This document shows, one piece after another, positions 23,296 to 33,152 of a DNA stretch of 64,000 nucleotides (positions within the stretch are counted from its first letter, which is position 1; each line of letters begins with the position of its first letter). The translations under genes were made by a program, and so were the position numbers. Origin of the DNA: Chelydra serpentina (Eukaryota > Chordata > Testudines > Chelydridae); assembly GCA_037349315.1 (NCBI GenBank), contig JBAIAC010000007.1:49129001-49193000 (forward strand). Direction: 5' to 3'. Under the pieces are notes generated by a model. That model made no database searches. It was not told the origin of the DNA and was given only the letters and a program-made list of their open reading frames with translations.

Positions 23296-24059
23296 TTTTA
23301 GCCTATTCTAGACCAGCCCTAGGCTTCAACTCAATGAGCTTAGTATGTGTTAAAGCCTAAACTACCTGATCTACACTAGTTTTGGAACATTTTAGTTGCA
23401 GTTTTCTAATGACATCTCTAAACCCTAATCATGATAAACCCAAAGGTAGAGTTATCTTGGAGATATACAAAATAACAATCACAGGAAAGGGGAAGGGCTT
23501 TTATCACCAAACTTTTTACTTACACACATATATAATTAAGTGCAAAATTACCAGCTACGACAGACTTCTACTACATAATGGATCTCAAACCCAAGAATGC
23601 TATGCTCATAATTACAGAAGAAGCTGGTATAGACCAGTGTGTTGTGAACAATTCACATTTCCATGCCTAGTGTACATACAGCTGACAGATATGATCATCC
23701 AGTGACCACCACTGAAATATTCATCCTTTCAGCTGTTGACCAGCCAGGCTATTCTGTGAAGAAATATCACACCTTCTGGACTTAAATATCAACACTGAGC
23801 CTCATGTATTTAAAATTAGATCATTTATCAAATATGTTTAGCCCTTCCTGTGCCACAGCTTGCTGCCTGCCTGATTCACAGGTTAAGGTTTCTGTCAGAA
23901 AAGTGACTAAAAATGGAACTGTCCTATTCAAGATATCTATTGCCTGTGTTTGTGTAAATCAGACACTGTCAGCACCACAAAGCCAATACAGCTGGGGAAG
24001 AACAAGTTAGCTTCTATTATGCCTCAAGCATCAACAAAATTGAGGTTTCAAGAATCTTT

Positions 24060-24354
24060 GGCTTGGTCCACACTAGGGGGCGGGATCGATCTAAGATACG
24101 CAACTTCAGCCACGTGAATAGCGTAGCTGAAGTCGAAGTATCTTAGATCGAATTACAAAGTACTTACCTCGGGTCCATGCGGCGCAGGCAGGCTCCCCCG
24201 TCGACTCCGCTTACTCCTTGCGCCGAGCTGGAGTTCCGGAGTCGACGGGGAGCGCTTCTGGGATCGATTTATCATGTCTACATGAGACGTGATAAATCGA
24301 TCCCAGAACATCGTTTGCTACCCGCCGAATCGGGCGGGTAGTGTGGATGTACCC
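24060..24354. mobile_element. Four-hairpin palindromic DNA element
   Basis: Ends 'ggcttggtccacactagg' and 'tagtgtggatgtaccc' form short inverted termini. The interior carries four separate palindromes: 24086-24151 (arms 'tcgatctaagatac...' and '...gtatcttagatcga'), 24195-24250 ('cccccgtcgactccg' / 'cggagtcgacgggg'), 24259-24305 ('gggatcgatttatca' / 'tgataaatcgatccc') and 24318-24341 ('ctacccgccg' / 'cgggcgggtag'). Flanking TTT could be a 3-bp target duplication, as in PIF/Harbinger, but this is weak. It encodes no protein. Confidence 0.8.
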
Positions 24355-24599
24355 TTTATTACTGGCAGTGATGTAAGAGGTAGAAAGCCCAGCTTGAGTT
24401 GCAGATCCCAGGTTAAGTTTGCAGGGTGTCAGTTGGAAAACCCTTCTTTTGACTTGTAAATTGAACAGACATGATATGAAAACACTGGATTCAATAGGCT
24501 CTTTTTCAGACCCAATGTCATTGTTGGTGACACGTTCTGTTATCTGTGCTTCTGAAATGCACTTATAATGAGAAAAGTGACACTAATACAGACTACTTC

Positions 24600-25577
24600 A
24601 CTACAAATTCACTCTCTAATGTTGTGCTGTATCTTTAGCCAAGCAGCACAACTTCTGCACTCTCGTTGTTCCCAAACTCTCAGCCTCAGCCCATTTTGCC
24701 ACCTGTAACTTACTCAAACCCTCCTCCCTGTCTGCTCAGGATCTTGCTACATTCTTCAAAAAGAAAACTGACATGATTCAAAGACACCTCCCCCTCCCTT
24801 CCTTCCTTCCTCCCATCACCACCGTCTCTTCCCTGTCCCTATCACTGAAATTGTGATTTCTCTCATGCTTTCAATCGCTAATCCCTGCACTTGCCTCAGT
24901 GGCCACAACTTATCCCCTCTGATCTCCCTCTCTGTGCAGTCTCATCCCTTCCCTCTCATTTCTGCTTCGCTTCTCCTGATAGCTTGTCTGCTCTGAGATG
25001 TAGTGTGTGGCAAGCCAGAATGTAAATCTAAAGCATGCTGGCTTGCTGTGCACTAACTGGCAGTAGTATAACTACCACACAATAAAGCTATGTCTATACT
25101 GCAGCTGGGAGTGAATCTCCCAGACCACGTAGACTCTCACTACCAAGGTTTGAGCTAGTGTACTGAAAAATAGCAGTCTGGATGCTGTGGCTTGGGCTCT
25201 CCAATCCAGCTTCCACCCTTTTATTCCACTGAAACAGCTCACACCAACTGTTCTCAGGACCAACACTCCAGTCTCATCCTTTTCAACTTGCCTACTGCCT
25301 TTAACTATCAACCATGTCCTTAATATCCTCCCCCTCCTCTTCTGGTTCTCCTCCTATCTCTCTAGTTGCTCTCAGTGTTTCATTCGCAAGATGGATCCCA
25401 TTCATCCTCACTCCAGCCCTCATTGGGGTTTCCACAGAGTTCCATTCTTGGCCACTTTCTTCTTCGGAGATCTCATTCAGTAATATGGTTTTAAAGTATC
25501 ATCTTTACACGGATGATTCAGGGTATGTCTATCCTGCAGTGTAAGCCCAAGGTTCAAACTCCTGCTCAGGCTTAACC
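24600..25577 (+). mobile_element. Decayed L2-like LINE ORF2 region, interrupted
   Basis: Frames in 25205-25540 give 'WFSSYLSSCSQCF' and, further on, a degenerate GVPQGSxLGPLLF block ('GVSTEFHSWPLSSSEIS') followed by 'YHLYTDDS', resembling the L2 RT palm 'YADD'. Upstream, 24640-25020 gives 'LATFFKKKTDMIQ' and a Ser/Pro-rich stretch as in the L2 linker. The two halves are separated by another repeat near 25086-25205. Heavily frameshifted; assignment rests on short motifs. Confidence 0.45.
25086..25205. repeat. Fragment of a palindromic DNA element ('ggctatgtctacactgcag' type)
   Basis: 'gctatgtctatactgcagct' with an internal 'gggagtgaatctccc' hairpin, then 'ctgaaaaatagcagtctgga'. The start matches those of other 'gtatgtctac' elements here (52544 and 25522). 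It lies between the two halves of the L2-like LINE. Confidence 0.55.
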
Positions 25578-25841
25578 ACCCCTCCTTTACACAAATCACA
25601 CCACACTGAGGGGAAAAAATCATCTTCGATCATTGCGTCCCTTCACTGGTTTCCCCCCCTTTTCCACTGCATGACCTGAAACAAGTGCAAACTACTTGTC
25701 TTCATTTTTAAGACTACTTGACTTGGCCCTCTGCTAATTATCATATCTGATATGGAACAGGGCTGTCAGTTCCCACCTACACTCTACTAGTGCTGCCAGC
25801 CTTTCTTGCCCATTAGACACACATCAGTTTTCAAACAGCTT

Positions 25842-25925
25842 TTGTCTGTGTGCAGTACCCAACACAATGAGGATGAGATCCCTGACTTGGACCTCTAGGT
25901 GCTATTGCAAATATTAATGGAATAG
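25842..25925 (+). repeat. Ancient SINE/LINE 3'-end fragment
   Basis: 'tgtgcagtacccaacacaat', 'ggatgagatccctgactt', 'ctctaggtgctattgcaa' align in order with 16560-16655 and 56985-57055. Old and decayed; family tentative (L3-like). Confidence 0.4.
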
Positions 25926-26236
25926 CATGATGTACAGTGTGCATTTTAAAGTATGTTGTGTGCCTTCTTTTGGAGCTATTGTATATTAAATTTTCATAGC
26001 AGAGAAGTCTTTTTCACCAAGTAACCCTAAGCATTAGTTTTCCTACTGTGCTTCAAATACTAATTTAATAAAATGTAGATCTACCATTAAAGTAAAACAT
26101 TGCACTGTTTTCAGCACTGGATTTATCAGGGGTGGTTATCTATAAAACCTTGCAAATCAGAGTGTTTTCTAGAGTGATTTTTCTGAGATGCAGAAGGAAG
26201 AAAAATTGTCTGGAATAGAATTGTGACTGTTCAAGG

Positions 26237-26666
26237 CAGGGGTGGCCAACCTGAGCCTGAGAAGGAGCCAGAATTTACCAATGTACATTGCCAAAAAGCC
26301 CCAGTAATACGTCAGCAGCCCTGCATCAGCTCCCCCCGGCTCCCAGCACCTCCCACCCAGGGGCAACTCCCCCTAGCCGCGCCTTCCCCTCCCTCCCCAC
26401 ACCTCCCGATCAGCAGTTTCGTGGTGTGCAGGAGGCTCGGGGTGGGGGGGGGGGGGGGGAGTGAGGGCATGGCACGCTCAGGGGAGGGGGCGGGAAGGGG
26501 TGGAGTGGGGGCAGGGCCTGTGGCAGAGCCAGGGGTTGAGCAGTGAGCACCCCCCGGCAAAATTGGAAAGTTGGCGCCTGTAGCTCCATCCCCGGAATCA
26601 GTGCCTATACAAGGCGGCGCATATTAACTTCTGAAGAGCCGCATGTGGACAGGCTGGCCACCCCTG
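26237..26666. mobile_element. 430-bp non-autonomous hAT element with 8-bp TSD
   Basis: Left TIR 'caggggtggccaacctgagc' and right TIR 'aggctggccacccctg'. Flanks 'gttcaagg' (26229-26236) and 'gtccaagg' (26667-26674) form an 8-bp duplication with one change. The interior includes a G16 run at 26444-26459 and GC-rich filler; no transposase. It lies in RASGRP1 intron 2. Confidence 0.92.
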
Positions 26667-27213
26667 GTCCAAGGTAACTGGGTAGCATGCATTGCAATTT
26701 CAGGCATAGAGTGGACTCACTCAGTCTGACTGACTTGTACTAATTCAGCATCTAACACTTTTTTTACCCGATCACAGAGCAAAATTTTGTCTCCTCATCC
26801 CCTCTCCTGAAATGGACTCCAGTGAAGGTTGTTTGCAAAATGTTTGTAGTTAACCCCCGGAAAGAACCCTCTGTAAGCAACATCTTTACGAAGTTGTACC
26901 AGCCTCATTTCATGCTTTATTTAAATACTCTACTGTGAAGTCCCAAGATATTAAGAATTTGCACAGTTTCAACAAAAACAAAACACATAAGCTATATAGA
27001 AAGACTATTTGTATAAGCTCACTGAATGGAAGAGACTGTGAAGTGCCTTTGGCTTATATAAGAATGTGTGGATTTCTACAGTACAACACGGTTCTCTCAA
27101 ACAAGCTCTTCCATAAATCTTATGGTTACATATGCATTATTATTCATTTAGAAGGATTAAAATATAATTGACACAAATATGTATATTGACTAAAACAAAT
27201 AGGAATATTGGAC

Positions 27214-27279
27214 GAAATCCTGGCCTCACTGAAGTCCATGGCAAGCACCACATCGATGTCAATGGGGGCAGGATTTCAC
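27214..27279. repeat. Palindromic MITE-like element
   Basis: Left 'gaaatcctggcctcactgaa' and right 'tgggggcaggatttc' are imperfect reverse complements; inner 'gtccatgg' and 'gatgtcaat' arms are decayed. Confidence 0.6.
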
Positions 27280-27654
27280 CTACATTATTTGAATAAGTGA
27301 CTGCAACCATTCTCCTAGCTTTTAATATAAAATGCATAATCCTTTTTTCTTTTATAAAAATACATGTACACATGTACATTGAGAAGATTGGTTAATGAGC
27401 TAAGACAAATACAATATGTGTGTGTATATATAGACTTACTTTCGCACTTAGTTTGAAGAGAAATAAACAAATGTTAGTAATTTGGGGTTTTTTTGCAAGA
27501 GTGAGGGCTTTTTAGTGGTTTAATGGATTTTCTTACGTAGTAAAATTCAATGTGTAGATTAAAATTAGATGAAGGAGAAAAAGCATTATTGGTTCTCTTC
27601 TTCTGCATATATGTATGTCTTCCCTTGCACGTTCTTTATAATCAGTAAGTAACA

Positions 27655-27755
27655 ATGCATGCTTTCCTCACTGGGGTGTTGCAAGGATTAGTCATGGTTT
27701 GTAAAATGCTTTGAAGAAGCAAAGCACCATATCAATACTAAGTCTTATTTAACTC
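27655..27755 (+). repeat. MIR/L3-like 3'-end fragment
   Basis: 'ctcactggggtgttgcaagg', 'tggtttgtaaaatgctttga' and 'caccatatcaatactaagt' match the classic CORE-SINE/L3 3' region also seen at 49900-50005. Ancient amniote repeat. Confidence 0.55.
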
Positions 27756-28806
27756 CTATAAATCCTTCACTGAAAAGAAACTGAACTGCAACTCACCCTG
27801 TGTATATGTACAAATACAACTTCCACTGCTCTACCTATTTTTTGCAATTGACAACAAGTAGCTCGTTGGACATTTCGAAAAATCAGTGTCATACTCAGCT
27901 TAATCTCCATTTGAAAAATCTGCAGTTTTCATGTTTATTTACAGCTATAACAAGGTGAACTCTACAAATAAATGGGATGCCACAAGTTGCTGCTAGGGAC
28001 TGAAATATCCAACACATAGCATGGAAGGCTATAATATTGGCAGTAATAAAAGAAAATGGTACTCTATAGTCAAAGAAATACATCATTTAAAAAACAAAGA
28101 TTTGAAAATACTTAGATTTCTATCTTTATTCTTTGTAAAGGCTTTGAAGTCCTCCATTTGAGTCCATAAAATATCAAAAATAATGTTTGCTAATGAAAAT
28201 AGAAAGCCTCTTTTTTTTTTTTTTGCATACGTTATACATCTCAAATGGTGCTCTTCAAAGTAGATATTTTGCTGGTGAAAGCAAAAAATCATGAATAATT
28301 CATAAGCCAAAAAGTATATGATTGGGCTTTTCACTTGAATCTTTTCTCCTTAAGAGCTGATTTTTTTAAGTATCTCTTCTGATTAAAGTAACAAGCATTC
28401 CTACTTCACTGCACCTAGCCCACAAAACAACTCTTCTAATTCCTGACTAGACAATATAAACACACTTACACAGTTTGAGAATATTGCACTCTCCATTTTG
28501 CAAGGTTTACTTGTTAAACATCCATCCATGTGCAAAAAAAATTTCCGTTCTGTACATGGAGTAACAAAAAATGGAATGAAAATCACTTTGAATGCCTGGT
28601 AACTTTACTGATTAGGAGTGTCTTCCCAGAAAAGGATGTTATCATTCTAAACTCTCATCATATACTACACACATTTATAGATCCATATTTTATATACATA
28701 TAGTCAAGTATTTGTTATATCTTAACATTTCACAAATTACCTAAACTGCTACTGTACAAAGGTCTGAAAACATTTACACACGATTGTTTCAACTCAGGAC
28801 ACTCAC

Positions 28807-28988
28807 CAAAAGACTGAAGGCAGGTTTCAATGAGGTTCTCCAGGCTGGTGCCTTTGGCTAAGTGTCCCAAAGGCATCATTATTCTGAACTCAGTGATCTG
28901 GGTAGGATTTGAATGGGAGGCACAATGACTGATCTGCTTCAGTTCAAGTGCTGTTTTAGGGGCAGTGCTGCATCGTTATGCAGGTTTC
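28807..28988 (-). CDS. RASGRP1: RASGRP1 coding exon 2 (start of REM domain)
   Basis: RASGRP1 is a diacylglycerol-activated Ras guanine-nucleotide exchange factor of lymphocytes (established knowledge). This minus-strand exon has a pyrimidine-rich acceptor ending 'cctttcctttag' at 28989 and a consensus donor 'G|GTGAGT' at 28806. In the frame set by exon 1 it encodes, near its end, 'ITEFRIMMPLGHLAKG' then 'TSLENLIETCLQSF', matching the human segment ending 'LGHLAKGASLDDLIDSC'. This is the end of the disordered N-terminus and the beginning of the REM (Ras exchanger motif) helices. The exon ends in phase 1 on the G of the next Asp codon, as expected. Oddity: an in-frame TAA at 28978-28976 (codon 15 of the joined frame). 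An alternative in-frame acceptor AG at 28969-28968 lies just past it and would start the exon at 28967. An internal Met-Met follows the stop without another stop. Gene identity is strong; splice choice is inference. Confidence 0.9.
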
Positions 28989-30279
28989 CTAAAGGAAAGG
29001 ACAACAGTCAAGTGAGTACAATGAGAGCAAGGCAGTGGCAAATTTCACACAAGCCTCCACTGCAGGTTGGAAAAGGAGGAGAGATTTAAAAGGCAATTAG
29101 CTCCCCGGAGTTGGGTTGGTGAAAAACATAACCCTCCCACTTGGCAAATGCACCAAAGAGACCTTTCTTTATACAATATATTTCGCCCCGAAAGTATGGC
29201 TCTTTAGAGCATGGTTATAGAGCTCTTCATTTTTTAAATCTATATATTGCAATCTTAATGTAAACGTAATTCCCAAGCAAAGCAACAGGCATTCATATAA
29301 TCTGACACTTCATCTAAAATCAAACAATGTACATTATAACACAGGGAAAGTGTCCTCGTAATGCCCATCCAGCCTATGGATATTTACATTTGGGCACTAT
29401 GATGAAAGTGAATGGATTTAATCCCATAGTCAAACTCTGAACAATTCTGGAAGACATTTAATTATCATTATTTCTTAACAGTTTGTTTTTTTTAGAGCTC
29501 ATGCCTGAAATATCAGCATGATTTTACAGTGGAATATTTTATAGTTACATGTTTTGTTTCTACTCTTAACTGCTCCTGTAAATGTCCACTTATACTGAAT
29601 TTTTCTTGCCAAGTTACTAATGACTGTATTAACAACCTTACTGGTCAGACTTTCCAAGGTGGGCACTAAAACTGCACCCATAATTCTGCAAGTGCCTATT
29701 TTTAGATGTGTATTTTTCACACCTAAAGGTTTTGTAAGTACAAAAACCTTCTGTGTTTACAAACAGCATTTGAGTTTACCTTATTTATACATATGCTTGC
29801 GTGAAAATTGTAAGAGATTGAGAAAACACAAAAATCATAAATAAAATGTGAGCTCAAATTTGCATTTGCAAAGCTGCAGGCACCATTTTGAAATGCCTTT
29901 GAAAATATGGCCTGATAGTTCCCAGTCAGTGATCACCGCTCTGTTCGATAAGTGTTAGCTGTTTCAAGGAATATAAGATGCACCCCACTGAAACATCTTC
30001 TAAGAGAGAATGTTAAAAATCATATGTGGGGTGAATTTTACTGTTGATGGAAGAAAGACACAGACACCATTGCCTGGAACAAAACTTGGTACAGTAAGCA
30101 GCAGCGCAGATCTCCTTCATGCACAGTTCAAACCCTGCAGTGAAACTCATGTTTTAACCCCTGTAGGTTCAGGTGCAAATATAAAATACTTATTCAATAC
30201 AGTTTTTCATAACCAAAGCACTTAAGATATTAATTAATGAAGTCTAGCAAAGGCCCTGTAAGGTAGGTTTTCAGAGTTA

Positions 30280-30410
30280 AATTGTTTCTGGTGTAAACCC
30301 ACTCTCTGTATATTACCGATAAGGAAGACAAGCTACAGGGGGAGTGATTTTAGTGTCAGAGCTGAAAGTAGAATTCAGGCATCCCTGACTCCAGGTCTGT
30401 GCTCCAAGGG
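30280..30410 (-). repeat. Probable MIR fragment, antisense
   Basis: 'gataaggaagacaagctaca', 'gtgtcagagctgaaagtaga' and 'ggcatccctgactccaggtc' follow the order of a reverse-strand MIR (remnants of 'gaggaaactgaggcac' and 'cagagctgggaatagaac'). Decayed. Confidence 0.45.
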
Positions 30411-30685
30411 GAGTTATGCATGCCTGATGAGGAGAATAGTACCCCTATGCCATAGCTCTAACAATGAATCTCAATCCTTATCTGCAATTTCTCTGCCATT
30501 AGAGTGCTGTGTACTTCATGACACTCATTTCACATGTCACGTATAACTGCGCTTAAAGCCAGATCACCAGAAATACAAAGCTAGTGTATGATGGTGGTGC
30601 TAATACACCCCTATCTATTCCTGTTGAAGTTAGGCTGATAGATGCTGTGTGAAGAATTCTGTCTCCTATTTTGTCTAAATGTTCC

Positions 30686-30770
30686 TACCCTTAGCTTTAT
30701 TGTGTGACCTCATGGTCTCATTTTATGGGACTAGGTAACAGGAAGGGACCAATCAGCTTACCCGATGCCC
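30686..30770 (+). repeat. Unknown repeat family, copy 1
   Basis: 'cctacccttagctttattgt' and 'ttttatgggactaggtaa' align with 34526-34612. Two diverged copies in one window imply an interspersed repeat; I cannot name it. Confidence 0.5.
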
Positions 30771-31639
30771 TTTGTCGATTTCCCTTCCAACTCCCCTTCA
30801 AGCCAGGCTCCTACAGCATTATAGTGGCAGTGAAACAAAAGTTACATGCAGCAGGCGTGTATTATTTTGGCTGGTACCAAGAACGCACTCGGAACTGAAC
30901 AGTGCATGAAATAAACACAGTCCCCACCCCCACAGAGTTTACAGCATGGCACTTTCTGCTTCCAAAGCAGGGTACGGAGGGTAACTAATCAATGACATTA
31001 GCTGAATTCATCAATTAATTAAAAATATCTCCACTTACAGCAGTTAGTCAGCGGGTAAGGGGAGTGGAAGTGAACAGGCTTCTTTTTTTCCACCCTGGAT
31101 TTCCATTGCAAACTTTTGAAGGGGAAAAGAAATCACAAAGTAATGAATGTCAGCTTGTGGGCTAGCACCCAGCACTAGGCGGCGTTTCCCATGTGAGAAG
31201 ACTAGCACCAAAGTGATGCCTTCTCACATAGCACGCTATAGACTAATAAAGCACGTTACCCCAAAGGGACAGGTGACTAGATTTCTTAGACAGAATAAAA
31301 GATTCCCCAGGCTCTGACATTCCTCCAACAGCAACCACAGGGGACGCAAGATCACTCCAGCAGCATTCCTGCTAGGACACCCCATGTATTACAACTTTCA
31401 GGGATTCTCGGTCCACCCCGCTTTTCAAAGCAAGACAAAAGCCCAGCTCCAGCTGGGAAAGTTACCATCATGATGGGGAAATAAATAGGATCTTTTTACC
31501 ACCGCATTTCCCTCCCCTCTTTCCCCCGGACGGAGTAATTGGGTAGGAAAGCGATGGGCTGTAGACGCTCTACTGGAGCAGTCCGGATTTCAATCTTCAG
31601 GGCACTGCTTTGTGCTTTCCCTTGTAGGTCACTTCATCC

Positions 31640-32300
31640 CAACCTCCCTGCAAGCGCGGCAGCAAGGCACCTCTGGCCAAGCCACCCAGGCCCTAGCCAG
31701 CGCGGGCTCTCCAGGCGCCAAGGCACAGGGGCCGCTAACTCTGCCATTCGGGGCGAGGACAATGCGCGCGTGGGAGAGAGAGGGGTCCCGGGAACAGCCC
31801 CGACCCATCCATTTGCCCTGCATTGCCCCGCGCCTGCATCCGCTGTCCCGCCATCCCCTCGCGCCGCCAGGGAGCTCCCGCGTGGAGCGGGGTCACGAAG
31901 CAAAGTCACGGCAAGCTTACGGGTTCTCTTCCCTCTTCCCTAAGGTTCCCATTTCGGAGCCAGCCTCAGCCCTGCCGGGATCACATGGCGAGCGGGGTCA
32001 CCGGGAGCAGCGAGGTTCCTGGGGAGCAGCCCCGGGCATGGCATTGCATCGCTCACTCCTCCGCCCCACTCGCTGTTTCCACCCCCCGAGCAGCTTCTCT
32101 AGAGAAGCAGTTGCGAGCCGTGCAGCAGCCGCCGTCGCCAGCTGTGACGAATGAGGGCGAAGATCTTATCGCCAGAAGGAAGTGCTCAGCTGCTCTTCTC
32201 CGAAGCCGCCGCGCTTAAGGTATGGAACCGCAGCAGACTCGTGCTCGCGCCGGCTTATGGCAGCAGCATGTTCCAGGGCAGGGCTCTGTCTGCAACCCAC
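31640..32300 (-). promoter_or_regulatory. RASGRP1: CpG island / RASGRP1 promoter and first exon region
   Basis: This is the only extended CG-dinucleotide-rich stretch in the window that is not part of a transposon. It surrounds the RASGRP1 start codon at 31952. A GC-box-like 'ccgcccc' lies near 32060. No TATA box is evident in the right place, so dispersed CpG-island initiation is likely. The 5' UTR would be transcribed leftward from somewhere around 32.1-32.25 kb; the exact start is not visible. A gene on the plus strand could share the island, but I see no coding exon there. Confidence 0.75.
31921..31952 (-). CDS. RASGRP1: RASGRP1 coding exon 1 (initiator Met)
   Basis: On the minus strand the ATG at 31952-31950 sits in a strong Kozak context (G at -3 and G at +4). 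It opens a frame encoding 'MGTLGKREENP', closely matching the human RASGRP1 start 'MGTLGKAREAPRKP'. The coding part is 32 nt and ends in phase 2 at 31921, followed by donor 'GTAAGC' at 31920. Joining to 28988 gives 'P-K-P-A' then a TAA. Joining to the in-frame acceptor at 28967 instead gives 'P-T-A-P-K-T-A-L' with no stop. Position within the CpG island and the precise N-terminal match support this as the true first coding exon. The 5' UTR upstream is not delimited. Later exons are not in the window, so the gene is partial here. Confidence 0.88.
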
Positions 32301-32772
32301 TTGCTTATCCTGGCGGGCCGAGAGGGCTTCAAAGCCCAGCGGGGTTTCATGCTAACCGGAGAAACTCATTTTCCATCGAAAGGGTTTGCTTTTTCTTCAG
32401 TGGAACGCAGTTTTTGGTTTGGTTCGTTTAGGGTTTGTTTTTTTAAAAGGCTTTTTTTTTTTGGTAGAATTTTGGTCCCCATGGCAGCCAAAAACTGGTT
32501 CCGAAAATGTTCAGGGTTTTAACAAAATCCCCCAAAACTTCAAAGGACTTATTCACTGCAATCTAAATTCTGTTTATTTATGCTGATTCCTCCCCACCCC
32601 CGGAACAAAAATCCTTTCCCAGCCAGCTGTATTATAAACCCGTCCAGACCCTATTCCCTCTATCAATTTATAGAATACCCTATCCCCCCTGCACGTCAGC
32701 TTCCTCACCTGTAGAATGGGGATAAAGATGCTTGGCCACATCTGTCAGATGTTTTCAGATCTATCTGTTAAG

Positions 32773-32774
<2 letters not shown>
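32301..32774. other. DNA upstream of RASGRP1, possible MIR fragment
   Basis: Contains T-rich tracts near 32430-32462. At 32690-32740, 'cttcctcacctgtagaatgg' resembles MIR. No gene recognised. Confidence 0.4.

Positions 32775-32810
<36 letters not shown>
32775..32810. repeat. (CT)n microsatellite
   Basis: Eighteen uninterrupted CT dinucleotides immediately next to an antisense CR1 fragment. Likely length-polymorphic. Confidence 0.95.
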
Positions 32811-32813
<3 letters not shown>

Positions 32814-33080
32814 GTATACTTCCCTAGGCAGTCTGTTCCATTCTCCTACTGTTATTACAATTAGGAAGTTTTTCCTGAGATTCAGTCTAACTCTGCCATG
32901 CTGTTGTTTGAACCCACTGTTTCTTGTCCTGCCCTCTGTCGGACAAAGAACTACTTCCATCTTTTTTTGTGGCAGCCTTTCAAGTATCTGAAGATGGCTA
33001 TCATTTCCCCCACCCCTTAATCTCTTTTTCCAAATGAAACATACCTGTTTCCTTCAGCCTTTGTTCATATTGTGTGCATT
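32811..33080 (-). mobile_element. CR1 LINE ORF2 C-terminal fragment, antisense
   Basis: In reverse complement it reads through the CR1 C-terminal region ('...LKETGMFHLEKEIKG', 'RLNLRKNFLI', 'VGEWNRLPREV'), with stops and frameshifts. Both ends are truncated and no tail is present. Confidence 0.8.
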
Positions 33081-33152
33081 CTACCCCTTTGATCTGGAGG
33101 AGGCAGGGCTGGAGTGGGCAGCCATTCTCCACATCATCATCCCCTTCAACCA

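Larger units (their letters stand above)
26675..28806. other. AT-rich intronic DNA immediately 3' of RASGRP1 exon 2
   Basis: Contains a palindromic element (27214-27279), a MIR/L3-like fragment (27655-27755), a GT/TA microsatellite-like tract near 27416-27433 and a T-run near 28208-28224. No further exon was recognised on either strand. Confidence 0.5.
28991..31920 (-). other. RASGRP1: RASGRP1 intron 1
   Basis: A 2.93-kb GT-AG intron between coding exons 1 and 2. It contains possible MIR (30280-30410) and unknown-repeat (30686-30770) fragments, otherwise unique DNA. Bounds follow from the two exon calls. Confidence 0.75.

Noticed and set aside
1..28806. Further RASGRP1 exons on the minus strand
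   Set aside because: I looked for the REM/CDC25-coding exons expected downstream but saw no convincing conserved frame with splice sites. Intron 2 probably extends past the window; a tblastn search would settle it.
31539..32218. Several plus- and minus-strand frames in the CpG island
   Set aside because: CpG-rich DNA lacks stop codons. Only the 32-nt RASGRP1 exon 1 frame has protein similarity and a matching splice phase.
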